From CAVZTX01 sp963778375 (lineage in GTDB: Bacteria > Chloroflexota > Ktedonobacteria > Ktedonobacterales > Ktedonobacteraceae), in contig CAVZTX010000018.1 of assembly GCA_963778375.1 (NCBI GenBank), positions 124,001 to 188,000 of the forward strand: a stretch of 64,000 bases of DNA. The letters are read 5' to 3'. This document shows positions 1 through 8,991 of this stretch, piece by piece (within the stretch, counting starts at the first letter, position 1; every line of letters begins with the position of its first letter). A model generated the notes under the pieces. The model saw only the letters and a program-made list of their open reading frames with translations, made no database searches and was not told where the DNA came from. Position numbers and translations under genes: made by a program.

Positions 1-1166
1 TGCTCACGCGCTGGCGGCGATGGTGGCGTCATAATCGGCACTACACCTACCGGTGCTGCGAACAACAACTCCTCTTCCTGACGCGGGATTGACTCCACCT
101 TCGCACGTCGTGCATCACCCCTTGTTCCCTGGATGTCCTGCCCATTGGAACGGGTATGGTCTGAATCAGAAATCGGCAAATTACCCGGTCTCTCTATTAC
201 CTGTACCCCAGACAGGCTGCGCGTTCCATCCCCTGCCTCGCGTCGTGCATCACCCACTGTCGCCTGCTCAGACGTTGCTCCAGGAATCTTATCCACCAGC
301 GTGCGAAATTCCAATTGGCGGAAGAGCGCGAGCACTTTGTCGCGGTTGATCTGGCCAACACGGCTGCTTTCCAGGTCAAGCTGCACTGGCGCGTCCAACA
401 CAATCGTCGCTAGGAACTTACTCTTGCGTGCCTGCTCCGCTCCCTCGTGCAGGGCCTTCTGCTCCCTTGGCTTGAGTTCGTCCACGTGAGAAAGGATACC
501 CTCCAGGTCCTCATACGCTGCAATCAATCGACTTGCCGTCTTCTCCCCGATGCCAGGGACGCCGGGAATATTATCCGAGGTGTCACCCACCAGCGCCTTG
601 TAATCCGGCAATTTCTGTGGCACAAAACCGTAGCGTGCCTCCACTGCCGCCTCGTCATATTCTGTAATCTCGCTGATGCCCCGTTTGGCCGCGAAGACCC
701 GCACATGCTCGTTCACCAACTGCAAGGTATCCATGTCACCCGTGAGGATGATGGTGTCCACTCCAAGGGCGGTGGCCTGTACCGAGAGCGTCCCCAGCAC
801 ATCATCGGCCTCAAACCCATCTTTCTCATAGATCGGAGTGCCGAATGCCTCCACGATCTCGCGAATGCGCCCAAATTGCGACCGCATGTTATCCGGCAGC
901 GTCGGTCGATGCGCCTTGTATTCGGCGAACTGCTGGTGCCGGAAGGTCGGTGACGGACGATCAAAGGTCACCGCGAGATAGTCAGGCCGAATATCACCCA
1001 GCGCCTTGATCAGCATATTCGTGAAGCCAAAAGTGGCGTTGACCGGCTCTCCGCTGCTATTGGTCAGGTTTTCCGGTAGCGCATGGAAGGCGCGATGGAT
1101 CATCGCATGCCCGTCTATCAACACGATTGTCTTGCGAGGCAATTCCCCACGTGGTTGTTCTGTCAT
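1..1166 (-). CDS. polA: DNA polymerase I, N-terminal part (runs off the window)
   Basis: Replication and repair polymerase. Only the N-terminal ~388 residues are present: the 5'-3' exonuclease (FEN-like) domain that removes RNA primers, followed by a linker. Seen: the start region reads IVLIDGHAMIHRAFHA, then an acidic FEADDVLG motif near residue 118 and GDTSDNIPGVPGIGEKTA near residue 192 (metal-binding aspartates and helix-hairpin-helix). After about residue 300 the sequence is low-conservation linker and contains a short repeated GDARR element. The ATG at 1166 is preceded by an AGAGGAAG ribosome site. It starts 12 nt after the stop of the upstream phosphoesterase gene, so the two are probably cotranscribed. 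The polymerase domain lies outside the window. Confidence 0.93.
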   Translation of the reverse strand, partial: MTEQPRGELPRKTIVLIDGHAMIHRAFHALPENLTNSSGEPVNATFGFTNMLIKALGDIRPDYLAVTFDRPSPTFRHQQFAEYKAHRPTLPDNMRSQFGRIREIVEAFGTPIYEKDGFEADDVLGTLSVQATALGVDTIILTGDMDTLQLVNEHVRVFAAKRGISEITEYDEAAVEARYGFVPQKLPDYKALVGDTSDNIPGVPGIGEKTASRLIAAYEDLEGILSHVDELKPREQKALHEGAEQARKSKFLATIVLDAPVQLDLESSRVGQINRDKVLALFRQLEFRTLVDKIPGATSEQATVGDARREAGDGTRSLSGVQVIERPGNLPISDSDHTRSNGQDIQGTRGDARRAKVESIPRQEEELLFAAPVGVVPIMTPPSPPARE

Positions 1167-1178
1167 ATGTTCTTCCTC

Positions 1179-2567
1179 TTACTCTGCTAGTACCCTATAA
1201 CGGGCGTTCGTACCACTCTCCCACGCATATAAGCGGACCTCTGATGGCCCATCTTCATCTATCGTAATCATTCCAAATGTGAATTGAGTTCTATCTCGTA
1301 AAGGAATGTGCTGCCAATCGGGTTGACGTAGCCACTCAACCAGTGCAGGCGTTATCTCATCAGGCGTGGGTAGCGCTACACGTTTCGTCCATGTGCCCGT
1401 GTTGAGATAGGTCTGCCTCCTGTCATGAAGCGTATCGATTAGCCACATATGCGAATGCCCGGCAATTGCATAGCGGAGTGCCGGGTTGATGTATAACACA
1501 TGTTGAATGCCTCTGGCCACATCCTCTCCCATTGTATAGGGTACCGGCGTACATATTGCTGCAATAGCCTCAAGTGGTGGCAACATCAGGGCATCGCGTA
1601 ATGCCAGAAACTCTACGATGGCGTCCTCATTGTCCTCTGCGTTCGTCAAACTCTCCTGCTTCTTCGTCTCAGCCAAGCGTGTCTCACTGTTTGCTTTCGA
1701 TTCTGGTGAACGGGCCTCCACATCTTGTTGGAAGGCGAGGAAATCACGTATCGCATGTTCAAACAAACGGACAGGAATACGCTCATCGCCGGGAGCCAGG
1801 TCGGCTAATGCTTTGCGCGGATACGAGAGCATACCCATCAAGCGATCTGCTGTTTCTAGCGTAAGATCAGGGTCTAACAAAGACAGGAGCGCTATCTGGC
1901 GCAGGATATTTATTGATGGCTCAAAGTGATCAAAGTAGGGATATGCTAGGCTGATTGGATGTCCCACACGCAGTACATACTGTGATCCAACGGGTAGCGG
2001 AAGTGTCTTCGGCGAAAGCGTGAGGGGTTGCCCCTGATCGTCCCATACGCCGCTGATGGAATTCCAGAAATCATGCTGGTTGCCATGCTCAATATACACA
2101 TCCGGCAATGGGCAATAAAAACGGGAAGGGCAAAAAAGGACTCCCTCGCCTTCACCCGCAGCACCATATATGGCTTCGGCGATGCGCGTGTGTACCTCCT
2201 CAAAACACAGCTCGATATCATGATTCCCCGTAAGAAAGGTCACAGAGCGTCCTGGGGTAGAGAGAAACGTATGCACGAGTTCAAAGAAAGAGCCATGGGC
2301 AGCAATAACTTTTTCTAGTTTCTCCAATGCGGTTGCAGAATCGGTTATGTCATCCGTATGAAACGGTGGAATTGCCAGGAAATCAAAGCAGTCACCGTTG
2401 ATAATCAGTTCAACCGTGTTGGCTGTCCGTCCTAATAACCTGTCACTATTTACAGCATCAAGTAATCCTGCCAGGGCTGCCTGCTGGGCATTCCCAAAAC
2501 CATCTAGTAGCGCATCACCATCGGCAAGATGGAGGTCACTGATGATTAGCTTGATGTTGGACATCAT
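1179..2567 (-). CDS. calcineurin-like metallophosphoesterase
   Basis: Predicted two-metal phosphoesterase of 462 residues. Seen: SDLHLAD (residues 10-16), NGDCFDF (57-63), TGNHD (113-117), a His in EHGNQHDF (~160) and AGHSHMW (369-375). Together these form the metal-binding set D-x-H, G-D-x-x-D, G-N-H-D and G-H-x-H. No signal peptide or membrane segment is evident, so it is probably cytoplasmic. The protein is long for the family, with an inserted helical, charged stretch around residues 270-310 rich in Glu, Lys and Ser. The substrate cannot be told from sequence. It lies just upstream of polA on the same strand, which hints at a nucleic-acid or nucleotide role but does not prove it. Confidence 0.85.
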   Translation of the reverse strand: MMSNIKLIISDLHLADGDALLDGFGNAQQAALAGLLDAVNSDRLLGRTANTVELIINGDCFDFLAIPPFHTDDITDSATALEKLEKVIAAHGSFFELVHTFLSTPGRSVTFLTGNHDIELCFEEVHTRIAEAIYGAAGEGEGVLFCPSRFYCPLPDVYIEHGNQHDFWNSISGVWDDQGQPLTLSPKTLPLPVGSQYVLRVGHPISLAYPYFDHFEPSINILRQIALLSLLDPDLTLETADRLMGMLSYPRKALADLAPGDERIPVRLFEHAIRDFLAFQQDVEARSPESKANSETRLAETKKQESLTNAEDNEDAIVEFLALRDALMLPPLEAIAAICTPVPYTMGEDVARGIQHVLYINPALRYAIAGHSHMWLIDTLHDRRQTYLNTGTWTKRVALPTPDEITPALVEWLRQPDWQHIPLRDRTQFTFGMITIDEDGPSEVRLYAWESGTNARYRVLAE

Positions 2568-3000
2568 ACCTCGTCTTCATTACCTATTCTGCCTGGGCCG
2601 TGCCAAATCGGAAACCGTGCCTTTCAGGATGGGGCACAATACATTGCACCACTCCGTTGCTGCACGGAGCACGAGTAGTATTGAGGCCAGATGTATCGCG
2701 CCCTTTCTTCCCGCTACGGTTGATTGGAAGGTCTCGTTCTCGCAACGTCACTTGCTGCTTTATTTTAGTACGTTTCTGCCGAAATGTATAGTATAGTTAG
2801 CTGGCAAGCTGTGTTTACTGTCGTATCACGCGATGTGTTCTGTGACGTGCTTAGCAGCTCAAATAACTCGCATGAGCCAGGTAACTCTACCTGATTGTTT
2901 TTGTGTTTCAAAGTAAAGGTGTCACATGTCTCGTCGAAACAATACCTTATACGGGAATCTGCGAGGAATGCCCCTTCAGAACGGTGTAGGAGATACTGCC
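2568..3000. other. 433-bp intergenic stretch
   Basis: Between the phosphoesterase gene and a small chimeric reading frame. I see no convincing gene, hairpin or known element. It must hold the promoter of the phosphoesterase-polA pair, but no good -35/-10 pair stood out. Confidence 0.4.
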
Positions 3001-3255
3001 ATGGCAGAGGAAATGGATGAATTATTGACTGTACATGAAGTTGCGCGTCGCCTACGCGTGGATGACACAACGGTTAATACCCTGGCCCAATACACCCTCG
3101 GCTGGCATCCCGAAACTACCTTCAACGAAGGCGTTCGGCGCGTTGTTGAAGCCGCTCAGTGGAGAGCATCGCAATCCTCTCGGACTTACAAGGATATAAA
3201 GGAATTGCTCGAACGCTCCACTTTCTCCCTCGAACAGAAGCAGTGTACGCGTTGA
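3001..3255 (+). pseudogene. chimeric small ORF: excisionase-type HTH start fused to an epimerase-like tail
   Basis: 84 codons from an ATG preceded by AGGAG (2988-2992) at good spacing. Residues ~6-25 (DELLTVHEVARRLRVDDTTV) match the first half of the MerR/excisionase helix-turn-helix (HTH_17). The reading then switches abruptly to TLGWHPETTFNEGVRRVVEA, which resembles the C-terminal helix region of NAD-dependent sugar epimerases (the LGW-P-x-x-x-x-E-G-x-R signature). The rest is unremarkable. I read it as the fusion of two gene fragments by deletion, perhaps still translated because the ribosome site is intact. It could instead be a novel small regulator. Confidence 0.5.
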
Positions 3256-3337
3256 CAGCAGCCAGAGAAACGGATTACCGTACATTTGCTACAGCTCTGA
3301 CGTAAGGCGAAGACTTCGTGTAGGCGAGGTTGGCGTA

Positions 3338-3369
3338 AAAGGTTACCTGTCTGAGAATAGGTAACCTTT
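3338..3369 (-). terminator. metH: hairpin just downstream of metH
   Basis: Perfect 10-bp stem AAAGGTTACC / GGTAACCTTT with a 12-nt loop. On the minus strand it is followed by TTTTA, and it lies 22 nt past the metH stop, so it probably ends metH transcription. The GGTTACC arm also occurs in the dispersed repeats at 27.7 and 49.0 kb. Confidence 0.5.
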
Positions 3370-3390
3370 CGTCCTGGATAGAGTCTCACT

Positions 3391-6300
3391 CTATCCAGCA
3401 GACGCTGTAAGCGTCTCAGCCGATGACACCCTCACTGCAAAGTAGGTTGCCTGTGGATGATGCACCACAATCGCAACCGTCGATTGCTCAGGCACCAGTT
3501 GATAGGCCTCGGTCAGTTCCACCCCGATACTCTCGGTCACCGGGAGCAGCGAGAAAAGCTTTGCATGATCGGCCAGATCGGGAATAGCGGGATAGCCCCA
3601 ACTATACCTTCGTCCACGCTCTCCATCCAGCCCCAGTTCCTGGCGAATGACGCGATTGGTATATTCAGCCAGCCCCTCGGCCATTTCAACGGCCAGCCCA
3701 TGCAGAAAATACGCCTCGGCATAGTCGCCCGCCGATTGCAAACGCTGGACCGCCTCGCTTGCCGCCTGACCCATCGTCACCACCTGGAAAGCCACCACAT
3801 CCACCTTTCTGCTCTCCACCGAAGCAAAGTAGTCTGCCAGGCACAAACGCTCCCGTTCCTGCTGCCGTGGAAAACGGAAACGCACAATTTCCCGTGGCAT
3901 GTCAGAGCTTGCCCCTGCCCTCGCTCTGGCAAGATTGTCCCTACTGCCATTCGGATCATACACGATCAGCTCATTGCCCTCGGATTGGCACGGAAAATAT
4001 CCGTATACCACCTTTGGTTGCAGATAGCGTTGCTGGCGTGCCTCGCGCAGCATACGTTCTAGGCGCGGACGGAACTCCTGCTCTACCAGCCGGTCAAAGT
4101 CCGCACCGTGCGCTTTGCCTCCCCAGTGCAGGCGATAGAGCGTGTTGAGATCTATACAGTCAGCCACATCTTCTAGTCCAATACGTTCTAGCACACGCGC
4201 ACCCCAGAACGGCGGCGTCGGAATCGAGATATCGCCCCATGCGCGTCGTGGCCGATTTATCGTGCCCACCGCTGATTTATCAGCTTCCACTGAGTCGTTC
4301 GACGCCTTCTTCAAGCGTTCCTTCAGCGCCTCTTGCTTCACCTGCTGTACAAAGGCGGTTCGCTGCTCGGCGGGGTTGGTCAGCTTATCGACAATCTCAA
4401 GTCCCTCAAAGGCATCACGCGCATAAAACACGCCGGGTTCATAGGCAACGGGAGTCGACTCCGGCGTCTGTTCATCGACAAAGAGGATACGCCTCCCGTA
4501 CGAGCGATTAATGGCAGCCCCGCCCACGATAACCGGGAAGTGCAGGCCGCGCTTATGCAGTTCTTGCACGCAAAGCGGCATCTGCTTCGAGGTGCTCACC
4601 AGCAGCGCCGAAAGTCCGATAGCATCAGCCTGTACCTCAATCGCCTTATCCAGGATCGCATTCAGCGGCACCTGCTTACCAAGGTCATACACAGTATAGC
4701 CATTGTTGCTTAGGATCGTGTTGACGAGGTTTTTACCAATGTCATGCACGTCTCCGAAGACAGTCGCCAGCACCACCTTGCCCTTGGTATAGCCTTCTTT
4801 TTTCTCCAGGTACTGTTCCAGGTGGGCAACGGCGCGTTTCATGACCTCGGCAGATTGCAGCACGAAGGGCAAGATCAGTTCACCCGCGCCAAAACGATCC
4901 CCCACATCCTTCATCGCAGGCAACAACACCGTATTCAACACATCCACCGCCGCCTCACTCTTCATCCCCTGTAGGGCATCCGCACCCGGTAGGGCACCCG
5001 CAGGAGGTGCCCCTACAGTGCGTTCCTCAATCACTTGGTCGATCAGCGGCTCAATACCGTCTTTGCGGCGATGCAGAATCTGCCAGTGGATGCGCTGCGC
5101 CGCGTTCATGCCCTCGGTAGGATCGACCTTCGTGTTGCCATCTTCCTGTTGTGGCCCATGCGATTCAAAGTAGGCAATATAACGAGGCAGAGCATCGGGC
5201 TGGTTGTAGATCAGGTCTTCGGCAAGTTGGCGTTGCTCGGCATCGATTTCAGCATAGGGCGTGATATGCAGCGGATTGACAATCGCGGCATCCAGCCCAG
5301 CCTTGACGGCGTGATAGAGGAAAACGCTATTGAGCACGGCACGAGCATGCGGCTTCAGACCAAAGGAGACATTACTCACACCCAGGATCGTCAGCACGCC
5401 AGGAAGCTCTGCCTTGATTTGCTGAATAGCCTCCAGCGTCTCGATGGCAGCCGTTTGTAGCTCCTCTTGTCCCGTCGTAATTGGGAACGTCAGCGCGTCG
5501 AAGATAAGCGAGTTGGGAGCAACTCCATACTCATGGACGCAGATATCATATATCTTGTGGGCAATCTCGACCTTGCGTGTGGTGGTCTTGCCCATGCCGA
5601 TCTCGTCGATGGTAAGCGCGACGAGTGCCGCACCATGCTCAATAGCCATGGGGACAACGCTCTCAATGCGACTGCGGCCCGTCTCCATGTTGATCGAGTT
5701 GATGATGGCACGCCCTGGATACGTTTCCAGTGCTGCCTGAATAACATTGGCCTCGGTTGAATCGATGACAAGAGGCGCTTCGACGCCCATCGAGAGCTTC
5801 TTGACGGTCTTTGCCATCTGGTGGGCTTCGTCTGTGCGCTCGGTCAGCGCCACGCACACGTCTAGAACATGGGCGCTGCCTTCCACCTGCTCGCGTCCAA
5901 TTGCTAGCAAGGTATCATAATCTTCACTCAGGAGTGCCTGCTTGGCTTTGCGGCTGCCCTGGCTATTCACACGCTCGCCGACAAGCAGCGGTGCCGGGTC
6001 CTGCTGCAATGCCATAGCGCGAATGCCGCCGGAAACAAAGGGCAATGAAATGTTCGCAAAATTTTTATCGCTGAAATTGGTATCGGCAATCGGACGAGCA
6101 CGGCGGGGCGCGTTGCGGCAGGCTTTAACGATTGCTTGCAGGTGTTCATGGCTACTTCCACAGCAGCCACCGACGATATTGACGCCAAATTCGGTAATGA
6201 AGTCGCGCAAGGCAGCGGCCATTGGCTCTGGCTCCATCGGATAAACAGCCAGGCCATTAACGTTCAAGGGAATGCCGGCGTTCGGGATGGTCGAAATGGG

Positions 6301-7048
6301 CAGTGGGCAATTGTCTGCCAGGAAGCGAACTGGCTCGCGCATATGTTCCGGCCCCGTCGAGCAGTTCAGCCCAACGATATCGACGCGCAGTCCAACAAGT
6401 GTGGTCATCACGGCCGCGATATCGGTGCCGAGCAGCATACGTCCACTGGTGTCGAGCGAAACCTGGGCCTGGATGGGCACGTTGCGGCCCACCTGCTGCA
6501 TAGCTCGTCGAATACCGGTGATGGCGGCTCGGACCTCTAAAATATCCTGGCTGGTTTCAATCAGCAGGACATCAACCCCGCCCTCAAGCAGTGCTACTGC
6601 CTGCTCTCGGAACACCTCAACGAGTTGTGAGTAGGTGATATTGCCGAGCAGTGGATCATCCGAAGAGGGCAGCATGCCGGTAGGTCCAATCGAGCCTGCT
6701 ACAAAGCGTGGCTGCTCAGGCGTGCTATAGCGGTCGGCAAGTCGGCGTGCAAGCTGTGCCGCAGTCAGGTTCACCTCGTGCGTCAAAGCCCCAAGACCAT
6801 ATTCATCCAGCTTGAGGCGGCTGCCCGTGAATAAATCGGTTTCCAGGACATCACAGCCAACTTCGAGAAAGCCTGCTATGGATTTCTTCAATGACTGAAG
6901 GTTTTGTGAGCACAAGGTATTCGTTGCAGCCTTCGGTCGCCTGCCCGCCATAATCCTGTGCCGTCAACTGGTATCGCTGTATATTGGTGCCCATCGCTCC
7001 ATCGTAGATTAAAACCCGATGTGCCAGGGTGTTGAGAAATTTGCTCAT
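3391..7048 (-). CDS. metH: cobalamin-dependent methionine synthase, frameshifted near codon 56
   Basis: Transfers methyl from 5-methyl-tetrahydrofolate to homocysteine via cobalamin. About 1218 codons, close to the usual ~1227. Modules in order: homocysteine domain (YDGAMGT at the N-terminus; zinc cysteines in GLNCSTGP ~230 and GGCCGSS ~297), pterin-binding domain (~320-620), B12 cap and cobalamin domain (GDVHDIGKN ~768, the base-off His motif), and SAM-activation domain (~930-1218). The ATG at 7048 has a GGAGGG site. The first ~56 residues, ending in KPSVIEEIH, are in a different frame from the rest, which resumes at FLEVGCDVLETD. Dropping one base near 6875-6885 joins them. Palindromic repeats are inserted in two interdomain linkers (4969-5018, 4244-4285). 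It follows a DJ-1/PfpI gene by 35 nt. Whether the frameshift is real or a sequencing error is open. Confidence 0.9.
4244..4285. repeat. GATAAATC-type palindromic repeat inside metH
   Basis: Two GATTTATC cores separated by GTGCCCACCGC form a 42-bp unit. It is nearly identical to the unit at 24521-24563 in the isomerase gene but lies in the opposite orientation relative to its host gene. It is read in frame and encodes about 15 residues (ADKSAVGTINRPRR) in the linker between the B12 and SAM-activation domains. Confidence 0.75.
4969..5018. repeat. CTGTAGGG...CCCCTACAG palindromic repeat inside metH
   Basis: A 50-bp unit whose ends are inverted (CTGTAGGGC / GCCCCTACAG), with inner GGTAGGGCACC / GGTGCCCC pairing. 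It is read in frame as APPAGALPGADALQG, in the linker before the B12 cap. It belongs to the GCCCCTAC-ended repeat family found elsewhere in the window. Confidence 0.7.
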
Positions 7049-7083
7049 GAATAGATCCCTCCAATCCTCCCAGGAAATGAGTA

Positions 7084-7605
7084 TTATTCAGCGAGTGCCG
7101 CGACGAGTTCCCGGCAAAAATCAGGAATATCCGCAACAACACGTCCCCACACCATGTTCCCCTCGCGAAATGCGGCTTCGTTGACCCAAATGCCGCCCGC
7201 ATTCGTGATATCATCCTTAATGCCAGTAGAGCCAGTCGCCTTGCGCTCGCGTATAATGCCTGCCGAAATAGGTACCCACCCGCCATGACAGATGGTGCCA
7301 ATGATTTTGCCCTGCACATGCATATCGCGCACAAGCGAGAGCACCCTGGCATTGCGCCGTAGTTTATCCGGTGCCCAGCCGCCTGGAATGACCAGACCAT
7401 CCAGCGCGTCTGCCTGCGGTGCCTCCTCAATGCTCACATCAGGCGTCATTTCCAGTCCATGCTTGCCACGTACCGTTTCCGTCGAGAGGCCAATCACAAC
7501 CACCTTTGCACCCTCTTCACGCAGCCGCATAAGCGGAACCCAAAACTCTAAATCTTCGACCTCTTCGGCAACAAAATATCCAATCGTTTTCCCCTGTAAA
7601 AGCAA
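7084..7605 (-). CDS. DJ-1/PfpI family protein (class I glutamine amidotransferase-like)
   Basis: 173 residues, the usual size for PfpI/YhbO-type proteins, which act as proteases, glyoxalases or deglycases. The nucleophile elbow is visible as IGTICHGGWV near residue 108 (Cys followed by His), and the family Glu lies near the start in VAEEVEDLE. The likely start is TTG at 7605, with an AAGGAG site 7 nt upstream; no ATG fits better. It is 35 nt upstream of metH on the same strand, so the two are probably one operon, perhaps a stress-linked pairing. Substrate unknown. Confidence 0.85.
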   Translation of the reverse strand: MLLQGKTIGYFVAEEVEDLEFWVPLMRLREEGAKVVVIGLSTETVRGKHGLEMTPDVSIEEAPQADALDGLVIPGGWAPDKLRRNARVLSLVRDMHVQGKIIGTICHGGWVPISAGIIRERKATGSTGIKDDITNAGGIWVNEAAFREGNMVWGRVVADIPDFCRELVAALAE

Positions 7606-7626
7606 AGTATGGCTCCTTCCGGCGAT

Positions 7627-7654
7627 AGGTAATAGGTTATTACCTGTAATTATA
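7627..7654 (-). promoter_or_regulatory. extended -10 promoter with palindromic operator, upstream of the PfpI-metH operon
   Basis: On the minus strand an extended -10, TGGTATAAT, covers 7649-7657. Immediately downstream, over the expected start point, lies a perfect palindrome AGGTAATA-GGT-TATTACCT (7627-7645). No good -35 is visible. The placement suggests repressor control, but the regulator is unknown. Confidence 0.4.
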
Positions 7655-7831
7655 CCATGTTACTCGTGGAGGGACGGTCTCCGGAAGTCGAAGCGGGACG
7701 TCAGTTCTTGCTTCAGTCCGGTACCATAAATGAGTGCAAGCGTATCAACAGTCATCTCCCAGTTAAATCGTCTGTATAGTTGTTATCAGCCTGTTGGTTT
7801 TCCTCGGTCATAATGCTGCCTTCCCGTTGGA

Positions 7832-8278
7832 TTAAGGAGCGGGATAATCACCTATCCAATGCACCCAATCAAGTTCGCTTTTTACAACTCTCCACATTCG
7901 AGTGTCAGCGGTCCAGAGTTCGCAACCTTCGCGTTCTGCAAGTGCCAAATAGTGTGGATCATACGTAGCTTGTAAGCCAAAATGATGAGCTAGTTCTAAT
8001 GCTCGCATACTGAGAGCGAAATCTGATGCAAAATAAAATACCAGTCCTTTAAGGACTACGTCTGTTAAACCTTCCTTGGCGGCATCGACTGTGAAGTTAC
8101 CCTTACGAACCTGCTGATGGAGAGAGTTAGTAACCTCATAAGCGAGTAGAGTTGGTACACGTATTACTACTCTTTCCCTGCTCCACTTAGTTAGCAAAGC
8201 AAGCGCCTTGTTTGAATCTGACTCGTTAAGTATCCATTTTAGAACTAAGCTAGCATCAACAACTACGATATTTTTCAT
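7832..8278 (-). CDS. PIN-domain toxin (VapC-like ribonuclease)
   Basis: 148 residues. PIN nucleases cut RNA using a cluster of acidic residues. Seen: VVVDASLVLKW at the N-terminus (first Asp), an Glu in LAYEVTNSL near residue 49, then TYDPHYLALAE (~105-115) and LWTADTRMW (~122), which supply the later acidic residues. The start overlaps the end of the upstream antitoxin reading frame by ATGA, the usual translational coupling of toxin-antitoxin pairs. Probably cytoplasmic. Its antitoxin has an in-frame stop, so the pair may be unbalanced or the toxin silenced. Confidence 0.85.
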   Translation of the reverse strand: MKNIVVVDASLVLKWILNESDSNKALALLTKWSRERVVIRVPTLLAYEVTNSLHQQVRKGNFTVDAAKEGLTDVVLKGLVFYFASDFALSMRALELAHHFGLQATYDPHYLALAEREGCELWTADTRMWRVVKSELDWVHWIGDYPAP

Positions 8279-8643
8279 GGGTGCTCTCGTAATTGCTCAA
8301 GATACTGTGTACGCTCTTCTCGTTGCTGTCGAATCAGCTCTGCGGAGTCTTCAAAAAGCCGCCCCTTACTTTCTCGCATAATCCGCTCACGTACTCAATA
8401 TACTTGTTCTAGAAAATCGGGCGTCACTGGATGTTCCTCTTGCTCTATCACATTAGTATCATCAGGGATGGATTGTTCAAGAATTTTCCCAATAAATTCA
8501 CTAATCGAGAGATCATTCTTAAGCGCAGCCATTTTAATACGTCGCCGCAGTTCAGGAGTAACGTCTATCGTGATGCGGGGACGTTTGGTCGATTTGTTCG
8601 ACCGTTCCTCGTTGTCATTGAACTCTTGGTTCCTCAGGGCCAT
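8275..8643 (-). pseudogene. ribbon-helix-helix antitoxin split by an in-frame TGA
   Basis: From an ATG at 8643 with an AGGAGG site, 82 codons encode an acidic/basic N-terminus and a ribbon-helix-helix domain (RPRITIDVTPELRRRIKMAA), then stop at TGA 8395-8397. The same frame continues without a further stop for 39 codons (VRERIMRESKGRLFEDS...) and ends at 8275, overlapping the toxin ATG. The continuation looks like the toxin-binding tail of such antitoxins. It also holds its own ATG at 8379, giving a possible 34-residue peptide. So either a nonsense mutation has cut a ~122-residue antitoxin, or two peptides are made. The first part alone would keep DNA binding. Confidence 0.65.
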
Positions 8644-8762
8644 GATTGTGCCTCCTTGCTATTTACCTTTGCCTTCAAGGTCTTGCTTTTGTATAGCCAT
8701 AAACTCGTTTATTTCCTGGTTTTATATTCTGCAATATCCAATTAAATCATAGCGGCCTCACC

Positions 8763-8811
8763 TTGTCAATTATACTCCATGACAATTAGTATATTTGGTG
8801 ACAAGTTGTCA
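8763..8811. promoter_or_regulatory. cluster of TTGTCA/TGACAA inverted half-sites
   Basis: Four half-sites within 49 bp: TTGTCA at 8763 with TGACAA at 8780, then a perfect palindrome TGACAA-G-TTGTCA at 8799-8811. It lies about 120-170 bp upstream of the antitoxin start and 180 bp upstream of the divergent ligase gene. Ribbon-helix-helix antitoxins often bind such paired sites to repress their own operon, so this is a candidate operator. Confidence 0.45.
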
Positions 8812-8991
8812 ATGATACAGCAAGCGGCAGTATCTTATCGATGGCGTTATCTTCTTGAGCTTAGGTTTTGCTTGTCGGGGTTTGTTCTTGTGGGCAAGTC
8901 CGTATTCCGATAGAAACCCAATTGTTCTCATATTCGTGACAGGGGAAGATGATGAGTTGTAGCGCTCGTATGTGAGTGAAGGAGGATAGAT

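Noticed and set aside
2765..3070. 101-codon minus-strand frame
   Set aside because: No ribosome site, no family pattern, and it overlaps the plus-strand small gene.
6851..6960. Programmed frameshift in metH
   Set aside because: No slippery run with a following structure; other genes in the window show similar one-base shifts.
7049..7083. Riboswitch upstream of metH
   Set aside because: Only 35 nt separate it from the previous gene, too short for a SAM or B12 riboswitch.
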